This document shows, in pieces, positions 1 to 14,900 of a stretch of DNA of 64,000 nucleotides; within the stretch, counting starts at the first letter, position 1, and each line of letters opens with the position of its first letter. The position numbers were made by a program, and so were the translations under genes. The notes under the pieces are model-generated. The model did no database searches, was not told where the DNA came from, and worked only from the letters and a program-made list of their open reading frames with translations. The stretch is from Megalonaias nervosa (lineage: Eukaryota > Mollusca > Bivalvia > Unionida > Unionidae): the NCBI GenBank assembly GCA_016617855.1, contig JAECUM010009720.1:1-64000 (forward strand). Reading direction: 5' to 3'.

Positions 1-687
1 TTGTTGATGTTCATAGTCTTTTTTATCAAGAAATGTTACCAGTCTATGAATTAAATTAAAAGCAACACTATTTTTCTATACTGTTTTTTTAGGTATCTAT
101 AATTTAAATATCACCAGCGCTGAGGTTTTGGCCAAATCTGATTCTTTTGATAACATATTATATAAACATGTAGTTCTTCTTCTGAAATCACTACCATAAG
201 CAAAAAAATATGAGATATACTGTAATCCTATATATACTGATGGAGGATTTTATTTCTGGATGGTTGACAACAATTTACAAAATTAAATCAACCATGAAAT
301 ACAGTAGATATGTGTTAAGGAAAATAGTGTGATCCCACAAAATAGTAATGCAATGGAATAGCCTCTATACTCCTATGCTAACATATTTTTCTCCCCACTT
401 TTATATCTGACTTTACAATATAACAAAGATTTAGAAAAGATGAAAGACAGTAATGTTATCCCAATTTGAATTAGTATAAAACTATCAGCATGTGTCTAAG
501 TGATGAATTCTTAATTCAGAGACAATTAAAACAACTAATTAACAGAGCATTTCCTTTAAAACCCAAGATTTTTCTTGTTAAAATGTTTACACTTAATCAT
601 TTAGCAATTTTTTTGTTCCTACTAAGAACATAAAGAAAACTGAGTGAAACATAGTAAAATTAAAACAGTATGAATTTTGTACGTGTA
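1..687. other. Non-coding stretch downstream of the testican-like gene
   Basis: AT-rich sequence with no convincing ORF. It would be the 3' UTR and downstream flank if the last exon call is right. Confidence 0.5.
249..254 (-). terminator. Possible polyadenylation signal of the testican-like gene
   Basis: The minus strand reads AATAAA here, about 430 nt after the predicted stop. It is the only canonical hexamer I saw between the stop and the window start. In AT-rich DNA such a hexamer is common by chance. Confidence 0.25.
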
Positions 688-852
688 TCATTGTAAAACT
701 GGCCGAGGTATCAGACCATCTGTTAACCAGGTCGCTTTATATTTGACAAACTTAGCATCCCCATTAATATTATGCAATAAATCAAACAGAGCCAATTTAA
801 AAATGGGCAGTGGTGCATTGGAATGTTGAATAAACAAAGCCCGATATACAGA
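688..852 (-). CDS. Last exon: degenerate EF-hand and stop
   Basis: Acceptor CCTACCTGTTGCAG at 853-854, then 54 codons and TGA (688-690), phase 0. The sequence around LFDLLHNINGDAKFVKYK aligns by eye with an EF-hand: a hydrophobic helix, then loop N-x-N-G-D-A-K-F-x-x-x-K. Loop position 1 is Asn instead of Asp, position 6 Ala instead of Gly, and position 12 Lys instead of the Glu that normally gives bidentate calcium ligation. The next residues (WLTDGLIP) resemble the segment after the first SPARC EF-hand. No second EF-hand or terminal cysteines follow, so the product is shorter than SPARC or testican, or the true 3' end is spliced differently. Confidence 0.55.
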   Translation of the reverse strand, partial: SVYRALFIQHSNAPLPIFKLALFDLLHNINGDAKFVKYKATWLTDGLIPRPVLQ

Positions 853-3800
853 CTGCAACAGGTAGGAGTTTAGGCCCCTCAAGTTTATATAAGTTTGAAT
901 TTAGTTATCCATATGCTATAAAACAATGATTTACATACGGTCTATTATGACACATGTCAACAATTCAAGACAGGCATGTAGATATGTAGTTGAGTTTACT
1001 GACACCTCAGAACGATAGTGGCAATATGGTTCCAATTAAAGGTAAAGCGAAAAAAAAAATGTAAATATGATGAATAATGATTGATTAGCTACTGGTTATA
1101 AATGTGCATCTGCATTTAGATATACACATTCAACACCAGTGGTGTGATTGGGCAATGCCAAATTTTGAATTGAGTTTTTCCAAAATCCTGAATAAATGAT
1201 TGGATGACTACCTATTACAGAGTAGTGGAGAGGCAGAGTGGTCTTAAACGTTCACCTTTACCAATCACTGCCATTTCACCCCTGTCTGCCAAGGTTTGAA
1301 TCCCAGGCTTGGCTAATGTGGTGATGTGAGAAAGCTTACTAGAAGCTTCCCACAAGTCATTGGTTCTTACCAGGGTTTTCCTGGGTTCTCCCTCCACCAG
1401 TTAAACTGGCTGCCATGCACAGTCCATCATGCTCTGATAAATGGCATTAAACCCAAACCAACAACAATAACAACAAAGTACTGGAGCTAACCAATTTCAA
1501 ATTCAGCAGTGAATAAGTCATACCTTATCTATGTTCTTGTGCACTGCATCCTTATGGTGATAATCATGTTTCTTCCCTTCAACTTTGTCAGCATCTTTCT
1601 TTCCATGCAGTGTGCCATGATGCATTTTGGATTGCGTATCATGATACCTTTCATATGCATTCTGTACCTTCTCAGCTTGCTGAAGAGTATGCTGAATGTC
1701 CATATGTTTGTGATCTGGATGCAAATGTTTATCTCCCTTCAGGGGGTGCTCTCCCTTGCCAAACATCTTCTCTCCCTTAAAATCTTTCAGCATTTCATAT
1801 CCTTCTTTGATATGCTCAGCTTGGTCCAGTTTCTTCACCATCTCAGGCTTATGCATGACATGGCTACCTGTAGCATCCTGTTTCAGTATCATTTTCTTAT
1901 CATGGAAGTTTTTGAATAGTCTTCGACTGGAAAATAAACAGATGCCAATGATAAAATCTCATTTCTATGCTTCTCAATTCTTTACCCAATCTAACCAAAA
2001 AATTCAAGATTTCAGCATCCCAAGTTGGCATCAGAGACTGTATGCCTTTAGGCCTCTAATCACTACCGAGATGAAATTAAATCACTTATGAACACAATGT
2101 GTGTGCATATGTACACAGGTAACACATACATTTCCATAAAATATGGTAGACAACATATTTTAAACAATAGTCCTTGAAAAGGCCTGACCCTCTAATAGAC
2201 AAAAAGAATTTACAAGAGCACTCTCTCATTGCACCAACATGTCATGAACATATGCAAGGCTGCATATCTTGAGCTGAGACGCATCAGCTCCATTCGCAAG
2301 TATCTTTCAGTTGATGCCACTAAAACACTTGTGTGTTCCTTAGTACTTTCAAGACTGGACTATTGTAACTCAATTCTGTCTGGTTCGTCTCAATATTTAT
2401 TCCAGAAACTTCAAAAAGTTCAAAACACAGCTTCTCGGATCATCCTTAGATTACTACAATCACAGCACGCCTCCCCCCTGCTCTGTACCCTACACTGGCT
2501 ATCCATTCAATCCAGAATTAAACACAAAATTTGTTCTCTGTGCTATGTTTCACTGACGGGCTCCAGTCCAACATACCTATCTGACCTCACTCATGTATAC
2601 ACACACCAGCAAGATACTTACGCTCCTCTTCTGACACTTGTATTCTCATTATTCCCACTATGAAAATGAAGTCATATGGACAATGTTCTTTTGCATACCA
2701 AGGCCCAGCAACATGGAACGAATTGCCCACTGAACTCAGACACAAAGACACAGTGATCTCATTCAAGAGCGCTCTTAAAACTCACCTACTTCAACTGCAA
2801 GAACAGACTTAAAGACCTAATAATGTTTCCTTACCTTAAATATTTACAGCATGTTTTCTGTTTTCTAATTTCATGGTGTTTGTTTTTATTTTTGTAATCA
2901 TATCATTATATGTTTTTTAAGTGTTGTCAAATGTTGTAAAGCGTTTACAGCTTCTAAAGATTAGGCGCTATACAAAGTCCTCATTATTATTATTATTATT
3001 ATTATTAATTCAAGATAAGACCATTTCTTCTTTTTAACTGCTGAGTGATGAAACCATTTCTGATCTTGTGCAATAAGTTTTCCAAATTAGCCACTGTGGA
3101 AGCCATATTGAATGCAAGATTGGCAGCATTTCATTTATGACAAACTTGACACCATTAGCAGACTTTTGGTGAAAACAACATCTTTATATAATCATCCTTT
3201 CAAAAAAATTAGTGACAAGATTTTCAATATGTTCATTCTGGCAGCCATATTTTAGGCCTGATAGGCACAATTTTCATTCAGGAAAAACCAGATATCAAAA
3301 TTGGTCTACAGGTCACAACTCTATGTCAATATGACTTTCTGTTTAGGTGGTGTAGTAATATCAAGATTTTCAATATGGCTGCAATGGTGGCCATGATGGA
3401 CATCAGATCGAGGTACCATTTTATCTGTTAGTGAAAATCCCATTTTGATATGTCTTTCTTTTCAGGTGGAATAGTATTAATAACATTTTCAATATGGCTG
3501 CTGTGGTTGCTATATTGGATTTCAGATTGGTAGCAATTTCAATTAGTCCAACCAGACATGATAAGAAAGTCTATGTAAAAAACCTTAACCTGAGATGACA
3601 ATCCACTCAAGAGAAATAATGTTAAGAAGTTTTTATAAACTTGGCTGCCAAAGTGGCCATACTGAATATCTGAGCAGGACCATTTTCAGTCAGGACCAAC
3701 TTAACCAATTCAGATGAATGTGTGTCAAGTTTAACTGCAATTTTATGTTAAAGTGTAATTCAGTATTTATCAGAACCTAATGCTGACCAAAATTATTATG

Positions 3801-6800
3801 ACTGTTCAATACTTGCTTGTAAGCTCTTTCTGTCTGTCAATCATACTCTGTACCCATATAGGTTTTGACTATTAAACTGTCATCATTAAAGACACCAACA
3901 GTACAATCATTTGCCTATAGGCTATATATCCTTCTAAGCCTGAGAGATATAACATATCTGCCAATGTATAATACACATTTAACTTCAAATAATGTTGACA
4001 CAGAACTACCATCATATAATGGATAGCTAATCTAAGTTTAGTTTGTTTTGTTTACAATTTAAAGTGAATACAGGAGCCACTGTCGCTCAGTGATTAGTGT
4101 GGACTCTTTTACCATAATGGTGAAAATCTGATTCCTTTCCAGGCCTGACCTTGCAGGCTGTGTGACTCGACTCTGGGCAAGACTGGTACTCCAAATGCCT
4201 TGGCATTATATAACCTGTCATCAGTGCAGTTAAATCAACCAATCAGTCAATTAAGTGCATCATACTATGGCAGAAATGTCCACAGTTGGTAATATATTAT
4301 GCACTGGTAAAATAATATGTGCATTTTATTTTTATCATCTGTATGAACAGAGCTTCAAGATGACAGACCATTTCTGTCAATCAGACTGCAGCATTAATCA
4401 TGCAGAATAAATTAAAGTGTCATCTACATCAGATAACAGCTCACATAACAGCTCACATAACTGGGATCATACCACATAACAGCTCACATAACTGGGATCA
4501 TACCACATAACAGCTCACATAACTGGGATCATACCACTAACTCGTTTCCTGCGGACTTCAATGCTAATGTTTTGAGAAAATAAATCTACTTTGTGCACTG
4601 GAGTACCCAGAGCACAAAACATGTACTTCTTGACCAAAGTAAGCACCAACTTTCTGAACAATCAAAAGCAAATGCTTTGCAGTATTTTCTCAAGATAAAT
4701 ATCCCCAATAGTCACAAGATAATTTTAGCCTGCCCAAAAAAATTAAATCATCTATGTGCATGAACAGAATTTATGTACAAATTAAAAACATTAATAAAAG
4801 TCTAGGAAAATTTGTTCACTGTTATTACAGCCAATTGCCTGATCAAAGATACCATATATACAGAGTTATAAGACTAGTCAAACTGCAAACTGCACAGAAC
4901 CAGATCTGCCATGGCATGATGCACCTGCAGATCTGTCTCTATGCAGTTTGTTAATAATATATAATCAGTAGAATAAACAGGACAGACCCTATGGCATATC
5001 AGGATCTTTGTTTTTTTTGCAGTTTGACTTGACTTATACAAGAGTATATACAGTAACCAACTTCTTGACTGGTACTCTGCTCAATTAATCATCAGTTGTC
5101 TGATTCATAAGCATAGTTCATTAGCAATAGGATGCAATCTCTGAATGTGTGATTTGGATTTTTAACGCAGCTTTAAAATAATTTCAGTCATATCACTACA
5201 ATGTCGGCAATGTGGCAGTTTATAGTGATGTCTGGCACTGGGGCATCATGCCGCAGATATTTAGCATAATGTCCTACCCAGTCACATTATCCTGACAAGG
5301 GCAACCAGTCCTAACACTTACCTCTTACTGCTGAGTGCCAAGCAAGGCAGCTGTTAGTACCATCTTATAAGTCTTTGGTATGACTCGGCCAGGGATCGAA
5401 CTCGCGACCTCCCGTATCTGCGGTGGACGCTCTAACCACTAGGCCAATGGAGCAGTTGATGCAATCTCTCTTAAGCCCCTACCAATATGATAATATAATT
5501 TTGGCTAGTTAAGGGAGGTGGCTGCCTTAGGAGGTCAAAAAGGTAGGTACAATTAAGAGAATAGAACATTTGGCACCAACTGAATGGCAGGATTTTGCTT
5601 AAGTGACATGACCATTAAGGAAGGTTCCAATGTATGGTTAGCAATCTGCCTCTGAGTAATGATACAATGAATTTCAACACCAGCTATGTATTAATATCAT
5701 GTTTTCATGTTGTGGTAACTGATCCAATTCGCAGTTTTAAGATTTTTTTAAGAAAATAGTTTTAGCTCTAGTAATGTTTATACTATATTTTTGGTCTTAA
5801 TATGTATCTTTATTTCTGCTCTCTGAATCATGGACAAATTGTGTCAGACATCACTTATGTCAGTCCTTGTCTCATTCCATAATTTCCCAGTGCTGCTTAA
5901 TTCATCACAGTCTACAAGGAAGTAAAGGTATGAGTGGCATTACTGCATGATCAACCACTTCCATTACCTAGGTTCCAATTCAATGGTGGAGTATTCCATC
6001 ACTGCTTAAGAACAACCCCCACCACACATCTGGAATGTGATCATGAGATTATAACCTGAAATCTGTTACCATATACAGTATTATATGTTACCTCCTACAA
6101 ATGCATGTACAAAAGTTTGGCATTATAGAAACCATTACAATTATGTCACTGCATTTTTGTATATTTGACTTTTGATCCTCTCCCTGGGACCCCAGCAGAG
6201 GAACCCCAAAATTATACCACACTCCAAAATGATTACCACATAAGCAAAATATGTACTAAGTTTAGTGTATTTTCATACAGAGGTTTAAGAGTGTTGTTAT
6301 GAACAAACAGATGGGCAGACAATGTGGGTATCACAATATCTCCATGCTAATGTCCAATAAATATAAAGGATTTCCAATCAAGATCAATCATTACACACAT
6401 GAAATTACTTTAGAAATGTCTGAAAACTTAATGTGCTATGGATCCAAACATTCTGGAAAAACTGTTGGCTGTTTCAAGCATCTGCAGTGAAAGAGCATTT
6501 CCATATGACAAGATGACCTCTTCTTTTTAGCTAGTGAGTGTTGACAACATCTGTGATATTCATTAGCTATACCAAGATTTTCATATCATACACTGTGGTG
6601 GCCATTTTGGATTTATAATTGGCACCACTTTCATTTAGGACAAACTAGACATCACTGAAAGACTTTTGGTGAAAACCCAATACCAAAATGACCAACAATT
6701 CAGAAGGAGTGGTGATAACAAGATTTTCAAGATGGCCATCATGGCAGCTATGTTTGATGACTGGCTGTGATTGTGATTAAGATCAAATAGATATCACAAG

Positions 6801-9800
6801 AAGTCTTTTGGTGAAAACCCAACACCAATATGGCCATCAATAATGGAGAAGTAGCAATATTAAGATTTTCAAGATGTCAGATTGGCATCTTTGTTATTCA
6901 TAATCAACTAAGAACCATAATAAATCTTCTACTGAAAACCCCATGCTGATATTACTTATCAATTAGGATAAGTAGTGACAATATTTTCAACATGACTGCC
7001 ATGGTAGTCTTATTTCAGGTGAGATTAGCACCATTTTCAAGTAGGTATAATTAGTCTTCTGCTGAAACTCCATGCTGATATGACTTTCCATTTAGGAGAA
7101 GCAACAACAAGAGTTACGAGATGACTGCCATGGCTGCCCTATTGAATATTAGAGTGGCAACACTAATTTAGGACCAACTGGACATCATAAGAAGTCTTCC
7201 AGTGAAAATAACATGTTGATATGATTTTCCATTTAAGGAACAGTAGTGATACCATTTCCAAGAAGTTTTTTTAGTGAAAACTCCATGATTTTCAAGATTT
7301 CCACTGTGGTAGCTGTACTGAATGTCTTATTAATACTATTTTCATTCAGGATCAACTATACCATGGATGAATGTGTACTTAAAGTTTCATGGCAATCCAA
7401 GCAGTTTAGGACAAGCAGCAGAAACAAACTTGTGTTAACAGATGGATGGATGATGGACAACAGACAATGGGTTGGACAATTGGACCAAAGACAACTGACC
7501 ATCCCATAATGTCTTCTGGTCTATGAACAGCAGAACTAAAACTTTATCAAAACTTTAAAATGTACAATTTCTCAATCTTGGCACTAAGAGCTGAAAAATA
7601 AATTAAAAAAATGTTCTCATATACACATCAATTTTTGTTTAGTCATACAAATCTGAAGTAAGATTCCTGAGCTATGAAAAAATTTTCCAATGTGAAAAAA
7701 GTATTTTTTCTAAAGGTCATAAGCATTTGATTATACTTCTTGTCAAGCAAATTTTGCTTACTAATTACATCCAATCCCTACGAAAATGTAATGCACTGCT
7801 TGCACGAGTTCTGACATTTATGCAGTAACATAAAACTGGATAGCTATGCCAAAATTAATGAATATACAATGAGGCTAATAAAGAGCAGAACTTTCTTTCA
7901 CAGAACAGCAGCATGTAATGTATTAAATGCCGTGTGTTACATCAATTAAATATTGGGATTTAGGTGCCATAGGAATGACTTTTTTAAATTCAAAAGTTAG
8001 GTACCAAGAATAGAAAAAAAACCCCATCAACCTCTGTAAAAGAAAGTACAGAACGTAAGGTTGCATGTTTTGGGGATGAAAATCTCCAAGTCTGCCGACA
8101 TAATGAGAGATCCATACAGTCGACTGACAGAATGTTAGACATCTTGAAAAATACTGATGAATTTCAGGATGTCTCAGGATTACTTTTAAAATCTCAAGAT
8201 TGTGTGAAAGCAATGGTTCCAACCTTTGTATCTCAGGACCCATTCTAAACTACAACAAAAAAAACTGTGGACCCCCACATGCTAATAGTTGTACTTTTAG
8301 GCTTCCTTGGAATAACCCTGCACAATTCATGCAGGGCCATTATTATGCAATCGTTCAAGTCAGTTTAGAATGACCACAACATGCAAATTAAGTGTGACAG
8401 CAATTCATGTTGGAAGGCAGCATTAATTTGTTATGATATTTTAAAAGTCAGTTCTGCTGAATGCAGCTTACATAATTAGCATGTAAGCATTCCATGCCAG
8501 AAATCAGTATAGATAAATGCTAATGCTGGAAATGCACTGCAATGTTACAACATTTGTTCAGTACAAGCAAAGCATTATGCATTACATATTATTATGTACA
8601 ATACAAGGTCACAACAGCAAACATTTTATGTGAGATCCCACTGTTTTATTTTTTATTTTGCCTATATCTTCATCTACATGGTTTAATATGCACATTATGA
8701 CTGAATTGAGACTGAGAGTGATGGGTCAAAAACATGGGTCCTGGATCTTATCAATGAGATATTTCCTGTCCCTGTTGCCGGCAGGATTTGTTTCTATCAC
8801 TGTTCAAAAATATCTGAAAGTCTAATCCCTAACTGTCAATTAGAAATTTAGGTTTGTCAAAAGTTTTGGAACTTAATAAATACTTTTCATTTGAACAACA
8901 TAAACGTTACTCAGAAATAAATGATGGACCATTAATATTATTACCAGATTCATTCTAAATTTTAATGTACTAAATATCAAAACCTTAGACATTTTTTTAA
9001 TAATAATAATAATAATATACAACTCCATCATTCATACATTATTGCAAAAATAAATGATTCCAATTTTATTTCCTGTCATACCAAATATTGTTCATATAAT
9101 ATCAATGGTTAAATAATATTTGTTACCAACAAAATGAGAATTAATTAAGAATTATTTTATAAAATTTCATTCTTCTTAACCTCCTTCCTCTCCTTTGTAT
9201 TATTATTATTAGTATTATTATGATTATCAATATTAGTAGAAGTATTATTATCAATATCTCTCAGTTGTAATTGTCACTATTACGGCTAATATCATTATCC
9301 ACTGCCAGAGGATAAAAATTGTCTGTTATCTGCATATTTAATACATCCTGCAATAATTATTTTTTCTTATATACAAAGAGTGGAAGAGAACCCCATTCCA
9401 TTCTGCCTGCATTCCAAAAGGATTATGCTATGCCAATTTTGCTTAAAAGAAAATACATATAAAAAAAAAAAAAAATCAAAGACAATGAATTATGTGTCTG
9501 GTGGTGAATAACATTCAGTTGAACTAATAGTAACACCAGTAATTTCTCTAGCTTACAGTATGAGAGTATGGTTTACAGAAAATAAATTACAGTATGCTTA
9601 CAACTTGTTCAGCTGATGCAGAGCAACCAATGTGGCCTCATTTTCTAACAGGTGTCATTTTGGGGAATACTTTTAGTGCTCAAAATTTCATTTGTTAATT
9701 TGGGAAAGTTCATTGCCAGCAATACCAATACATGTGCAACAATTGATTTTGTAACCTAGCAATAACTGCCACAAAGATCATGGAGATGTCATGCTGGCGA

Positions 9801-11859
9801 GTAAAATGAAGACTGCTGCTATTTGCCAGTGTATGGTTTAGGCACTTCAAATTAATGCCCTTCTTTATACGATTATTCAATATTTTTTTTAAAAATCGTG
9901 TTTCTTAGTTAAATTTCTTAAACTTTTCAAAGTTTCATTTATCAGATTGCAGATGAAAGTGTGTTGTTTTTGTTTTTGATTGTTTTAATGGCACTATAAT
10001 AGTGATGGCTATCCTATACACTTACAAGACGAAACCAATTGCAAACCACACAGACCAGATCTGCTGTCACATCATGCATTCGCAGATCTGGGTCTGATCA
10101 ATTTTGTAGGAGTAATCAGTAGAACAAACAACACAGACCCTGATCTGCAGGTGCATTATGATATTCAGATCTGGATCTTCACTGTTTGCAGTTTGGCTTG
10201 ACTTGTACATGAGTATATACAATATATCAAGTTCAAAAAATGGGAGCTAAGTGACTTTCCAAAGGATGCACCAAGGTAACTAACAAACTTGCTGACCTGA
10301 GCAGGTATCCAACATGTGACCCTTGAATTATGAATCCAATTTTGTACCAACAAAAACAACAAACAATACAAACAATATAACTAATAGGATAAAGCGAAGA
10401 CCTGAACCAAGACTCTTCAAATCAAATACTCAGCTGAAATCCAGATGTCAACATATACAGCACGTTTGATCACCTAACCATAAAGTCTATCGTTGGAACA
10501 GTGTAATCAAACTCATTCTAGATCGAACAAAATGACATCAAGAAACTGTGGTGTGACCACTGATACACATTTGTTCTCAATTTCCCAAAATGGTGGGTTG
10601 TAGAAAAGGTTTCTTTGCAACTTTTTCAACACTAAAATGAAAACCAAATATCATACATCAAAAAGTATATTCTGACGTAGGCCTTTACATGCTAATATGC
10701 AAATGTGCTTAGCATTAAGTAAATTCCAATGTTTCTGTCTTATACCAGAAAGTTTACAATGAAACACATTTCTGAGGGGCACTTATTTAATAAATAATGT
10801 AAATCATAAAAATTATGGCAAATGATATGCTTTATGAATTAAAATGCACTTTCTTTTTTTCTCAAAAAGGAACAAAAAAATATTTTTGAAAAGAAAACAA
10901 CTCAACTCTGCCATCTTGATGTGACTAAAGACTAGTGATACTGGTTCAATCACCTTGTTGACCAGACAAGTGCAGTTAAACTTCCAAGACTAGATGAAAG
11001 TTGGTATCAAGCTACTTCAAGCGAACATGAAAAATCAACCAAGGTTAATACTCCCAAACCAAATACCGATCACATGAGCAACAACCTGCAGGGACTATAA
11101 GGACCATAGGATGGGTGTAAAGCTGAGTGCATTTAGTGTAAAGATCAAATTTAGGGGGGTGGGGATGGTCCAGTGTGTGTGTATGAAGGGAATCAGTTCA
11201 AGTCAGGTGAAGAAAAACTGTTCATGTAGACTATAATGCCCTTGAGGGCAAACAGAACTGCCCACACAAAAACAGTCTGGATGAACTTGTTACTTTGTAT
11301 GTCACTATAGTGATCTATAGTTAATTCTAGTAATAATAACAGTAATGGGACACCTGAAGACTAATTCCACAATTATTATTTCCCATTTTCCCACTGATTG
11401 GACTTCTGCAAGAGGACAAATTATTTAATAGAAAAGCTGTCCTTTAAGGATAATACCCTAGTACTCATGTGGGTCTGTCATACATATATGTCAGAACTCT
11501 TTACATATACTGACTTAGGTTTTGACTATCTTGATAATTTAAACCATTTATGATTAGAACTGGCACTGCTGTCAAAGGACTTCTTATTATTATAACTGGC
11601 ACTGCTGTCAAAGGACTCCTTATGATTAGAACTGGCACTGCTGTCAAAGGACTCCTTATGATTAGAGCTAGCACTGTCAAAAGACTAATTTATGATTAGA
11701 ACTGGTACCACTGTCAAAGGACTCCTTATGATTAGAGCTGGCACTGCTGTCAAAGGATTAATTTATGATTAGAACTGGCACCACTCTCAAAGGACTCATT
11801 TATGATTAGAACTGGTACCACTGTCAAAGGACTCGTTTATGATTAGAACTGGTATTATA

Positions 11860-11906
<47 letters not shown>

Positions 11907-14900
11907 CTATGCACAATAATAGCTATAAGGTGTTGATTAAAGGTTAAGTTCTAAAAATGTAAATACCAAGAACTGCCCCAAAAACTTTAAGGCAACCCCT
12001 TACAAATTCCTGAAATTCAAACTCTCAAATGGAATCAGTGTTAAAATTCTGAAAAGTCATACTGCTCACAAAATACCATTTCCATTTATTGTTCTTCAGT
12101 TGCTCTTGAAAAGTTGATATACAGTTCTTCAGATTTTCATTGTGATCAAATAATTTCTCAGAATGTTCCAAGATGATCCACACATTTAACTGAACAAGCA
12201 ATCAAGAGTTAGTGCCCTTCTTTACCTACAGTCTATCTTCTGCACCAAAATGAACATCTTTGGCAATACTGAGTTTGAAGATAAAAAGAAAATTAATGCC
12301 TACATTAATTCAGTTTTCTGTCTGAATCACCAAAAATGTACTCAAAGCCCTGAAAATGTCATTTAAACAAATTCAATGATCGAGTTCACATGCTTTTCAA
12401 TGTTGGCTTGAGGGGGTGGGGAAGGGTTTATAAATATCGAATTTGATGAAGGAAAAAAAGATGGCTTTGCTAGCATTATTAATCTCAACAAATAATTCTA
12501 TTTGAATACATTCAATGAACATTTGAAGAGGAAAATTTTATATTTGTTTTATCTCTAGAAGTTTCACTCCACAACAAAGGAACTAAATCTCTACTAACAA
12601 ATATTGAAAATATTGTCAGTATATCGATATTCCAGAAGCAAAGAATGTGGACACAGGAATGCATGGTTTAATAAGTGGAAAAGCTGTCACATCAAAGCCA
12701 CTGCAGCAGCAGATGACATAGCACACTACACTGTTTGATGCGCTTCAAAAAACACACCCTCTCCAGGACAACCATTCTCTGCAATTACTGCTGGAACCAC
12801 AATGTTGCTAGCTGTTGATACACAGAGACTTTGATGTCGATGATGATGCAAATATAAATACTGCTGGTATAATACAACAAATTAGGGGCCTGGCTATGAA
12901 AGGTTAATCATCTCAACTGATAACAGGTTTCATGTATTGCACAACTTATATCCTGACTGTTGTGAATTAGTTATGACACACCACATGACTTGGATCCTTA
13001 TATATGAAACTCATTATCTAACTATGACTGCATGCTTACCTCCCTTAATTCACATACATTTGATACTGAAGGTTTCACTATCACAGGTCATAGCAGTAGT
13101 AGCTATATATGAAAAAGTTAACAAAATGCAATAATATGATCTGTTCTTACAAACTGCTATCAAACTGTAGATAGGTTTCCAATCTTCCTACAAAATGGAT
13201 GCGACTGTTACAAGATACAAGTAATAATAGTGAATATAATGTACGTACCATTAAATGTGTAGAACAATATATCTCTAATGAAAACAATGGTCAGTTTAAT
13301 GTACTAGATGTTTATACCTTGAAAGAACACTCATACTGAACTATATGCACTAATGGATCTAATATGCAAATGAGAATAGTCATAAGGATGTACAGGTATC
13401 AAAATATGCAAATGAGTATGGTCATAAGGGTGTACATATAGGTGTCAAAATATGCAAATATGGACATAAGGATGTACAGGGATCAAAATATGCAAATAAG
13501 TATGGGCATACGGGTGTAGATATAGGTGTCAAAATATGCAAACATGGGCATAAGGATGTACAGGTATCAGAATATGCAATTAAGTATGGGCATAATGACG
13601 TATCAAAATATGCAAATGAATATGGAGTATGCAAATACATATGGGCATAAGGATGTATAGATATCAAAATATGCAAATGATGTTTCACAAGTCATATGGC
13701 TGTTTAGGTATTTTAAAAAAATGATCATAGCATGCTATACTTGTTCCCATTAGTACTGTGAATGGTACATTAAATGCCAACCCTGATTAACAGTCCTCTG
13801 TGTATGGGCACTAGTAGGGAATGGACCTCTCTGTAGATTACTGACCTGTGGGTTTTAATGTCCTTGACCTCCAATTCAAAGTATGTCATCTTAAAGTACA
13901 TGTAATGTGCAGAAAACATTATTTTCTCATCCGACTTACCATGATCATGAACTCTAACCTTTCGCTCTTTATTATGTTTAGTGTAATCCATCAACAAAGT
14001 TTGGTCAAAAATCTTGCTCTTGAAGAAAAGTTATTCTGTAAAACCAATTTTCACTGAGCCACAATCAGCTTGACCTTTTGACCCCAAAATCAATAGGCGT
14101 CTTCCATACCTTAAAGTGCAATCCCTATACAAACTTTGGTCACGGTACATGGTATGGAAATAAAGTTATTAGACAAAAGCCACTTCTGACCATTTTCATT
14201 TAGGACCAATAAGATATCATAGTAAGTCTTCTGGTGGAAATCCCATGCTGATATGACTTTCTATTTTAAAGGAGTTAATGATAAAATTTTCAAGATGGCA
14301 GACATCATGGCCATACTGGGTATCAGATTGGCACCATTTCCAATTAGAACCAATTGAGATATCATAAGAAGTCTTCTGATCAAAGCACAATGTTGATATG
14401 ACCAGCCATCCAGGAGAAGTAGTAACATTGAGGCAGCAATACTGGAAGACAGATCAGCACCATTTTTGTTTATGACCAGCTTGACATCATAAAAAGTCTT
14501 TATGACCATTCGATCAGGGCAAGTGATTTTCAAAATGTCCACTGAGGCAGCTAAATTGGATCTCAGAGTGAAACCATTTTAAAACAGGACCAAATAGACA
14601 TGATAAAGTCATTTAATAAAACCCAAAATGGCAATTGTGGTAGTCATATTGGATGTACAAGTTGGGAACATTTTCACTTGGGATCAACTTATTCATGACC
14701 TTAGAAGAAGGCTTCTGGTGAATACCCCATGACAACATTTCAAAACAGCCGTGTGGCCACCATACTGGATATCCAAGTGACACCACTTTCAGGTAGGACT
14801 AACTAGACCATGGGATAAATGTGTGTGAAGTTCCATGGCAGTCCTCGAAGTTGCTCAGGTCAAGCAGCAATAACAAATTTGTGCTAACAGTAAGATCATG

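Noticed and set aside
5400..5457. tRNA gene candidates (also 33700-33769, 43150-43229, 36940-36996)
   Set aside because: They are heads of SINEs: embedded in longer repeats with target duplications and imperfect cloverleaf arms.
7923..8243. 106-codon minus-strand ORF in an intron
   Set aside because: No domain, no splice fit to the gene, AT-driven composition.
12661..12860. Possible Kazal-type exon on the minus strand
   Set aside because: Some open sequence and an acceptor-like site, but the cysteine pattern does not fit Kazal.
13422..13688. Cys/Pro/His-rich ORF on the minus strand
   Set aside because: Periodic translation of a tandem repeat.
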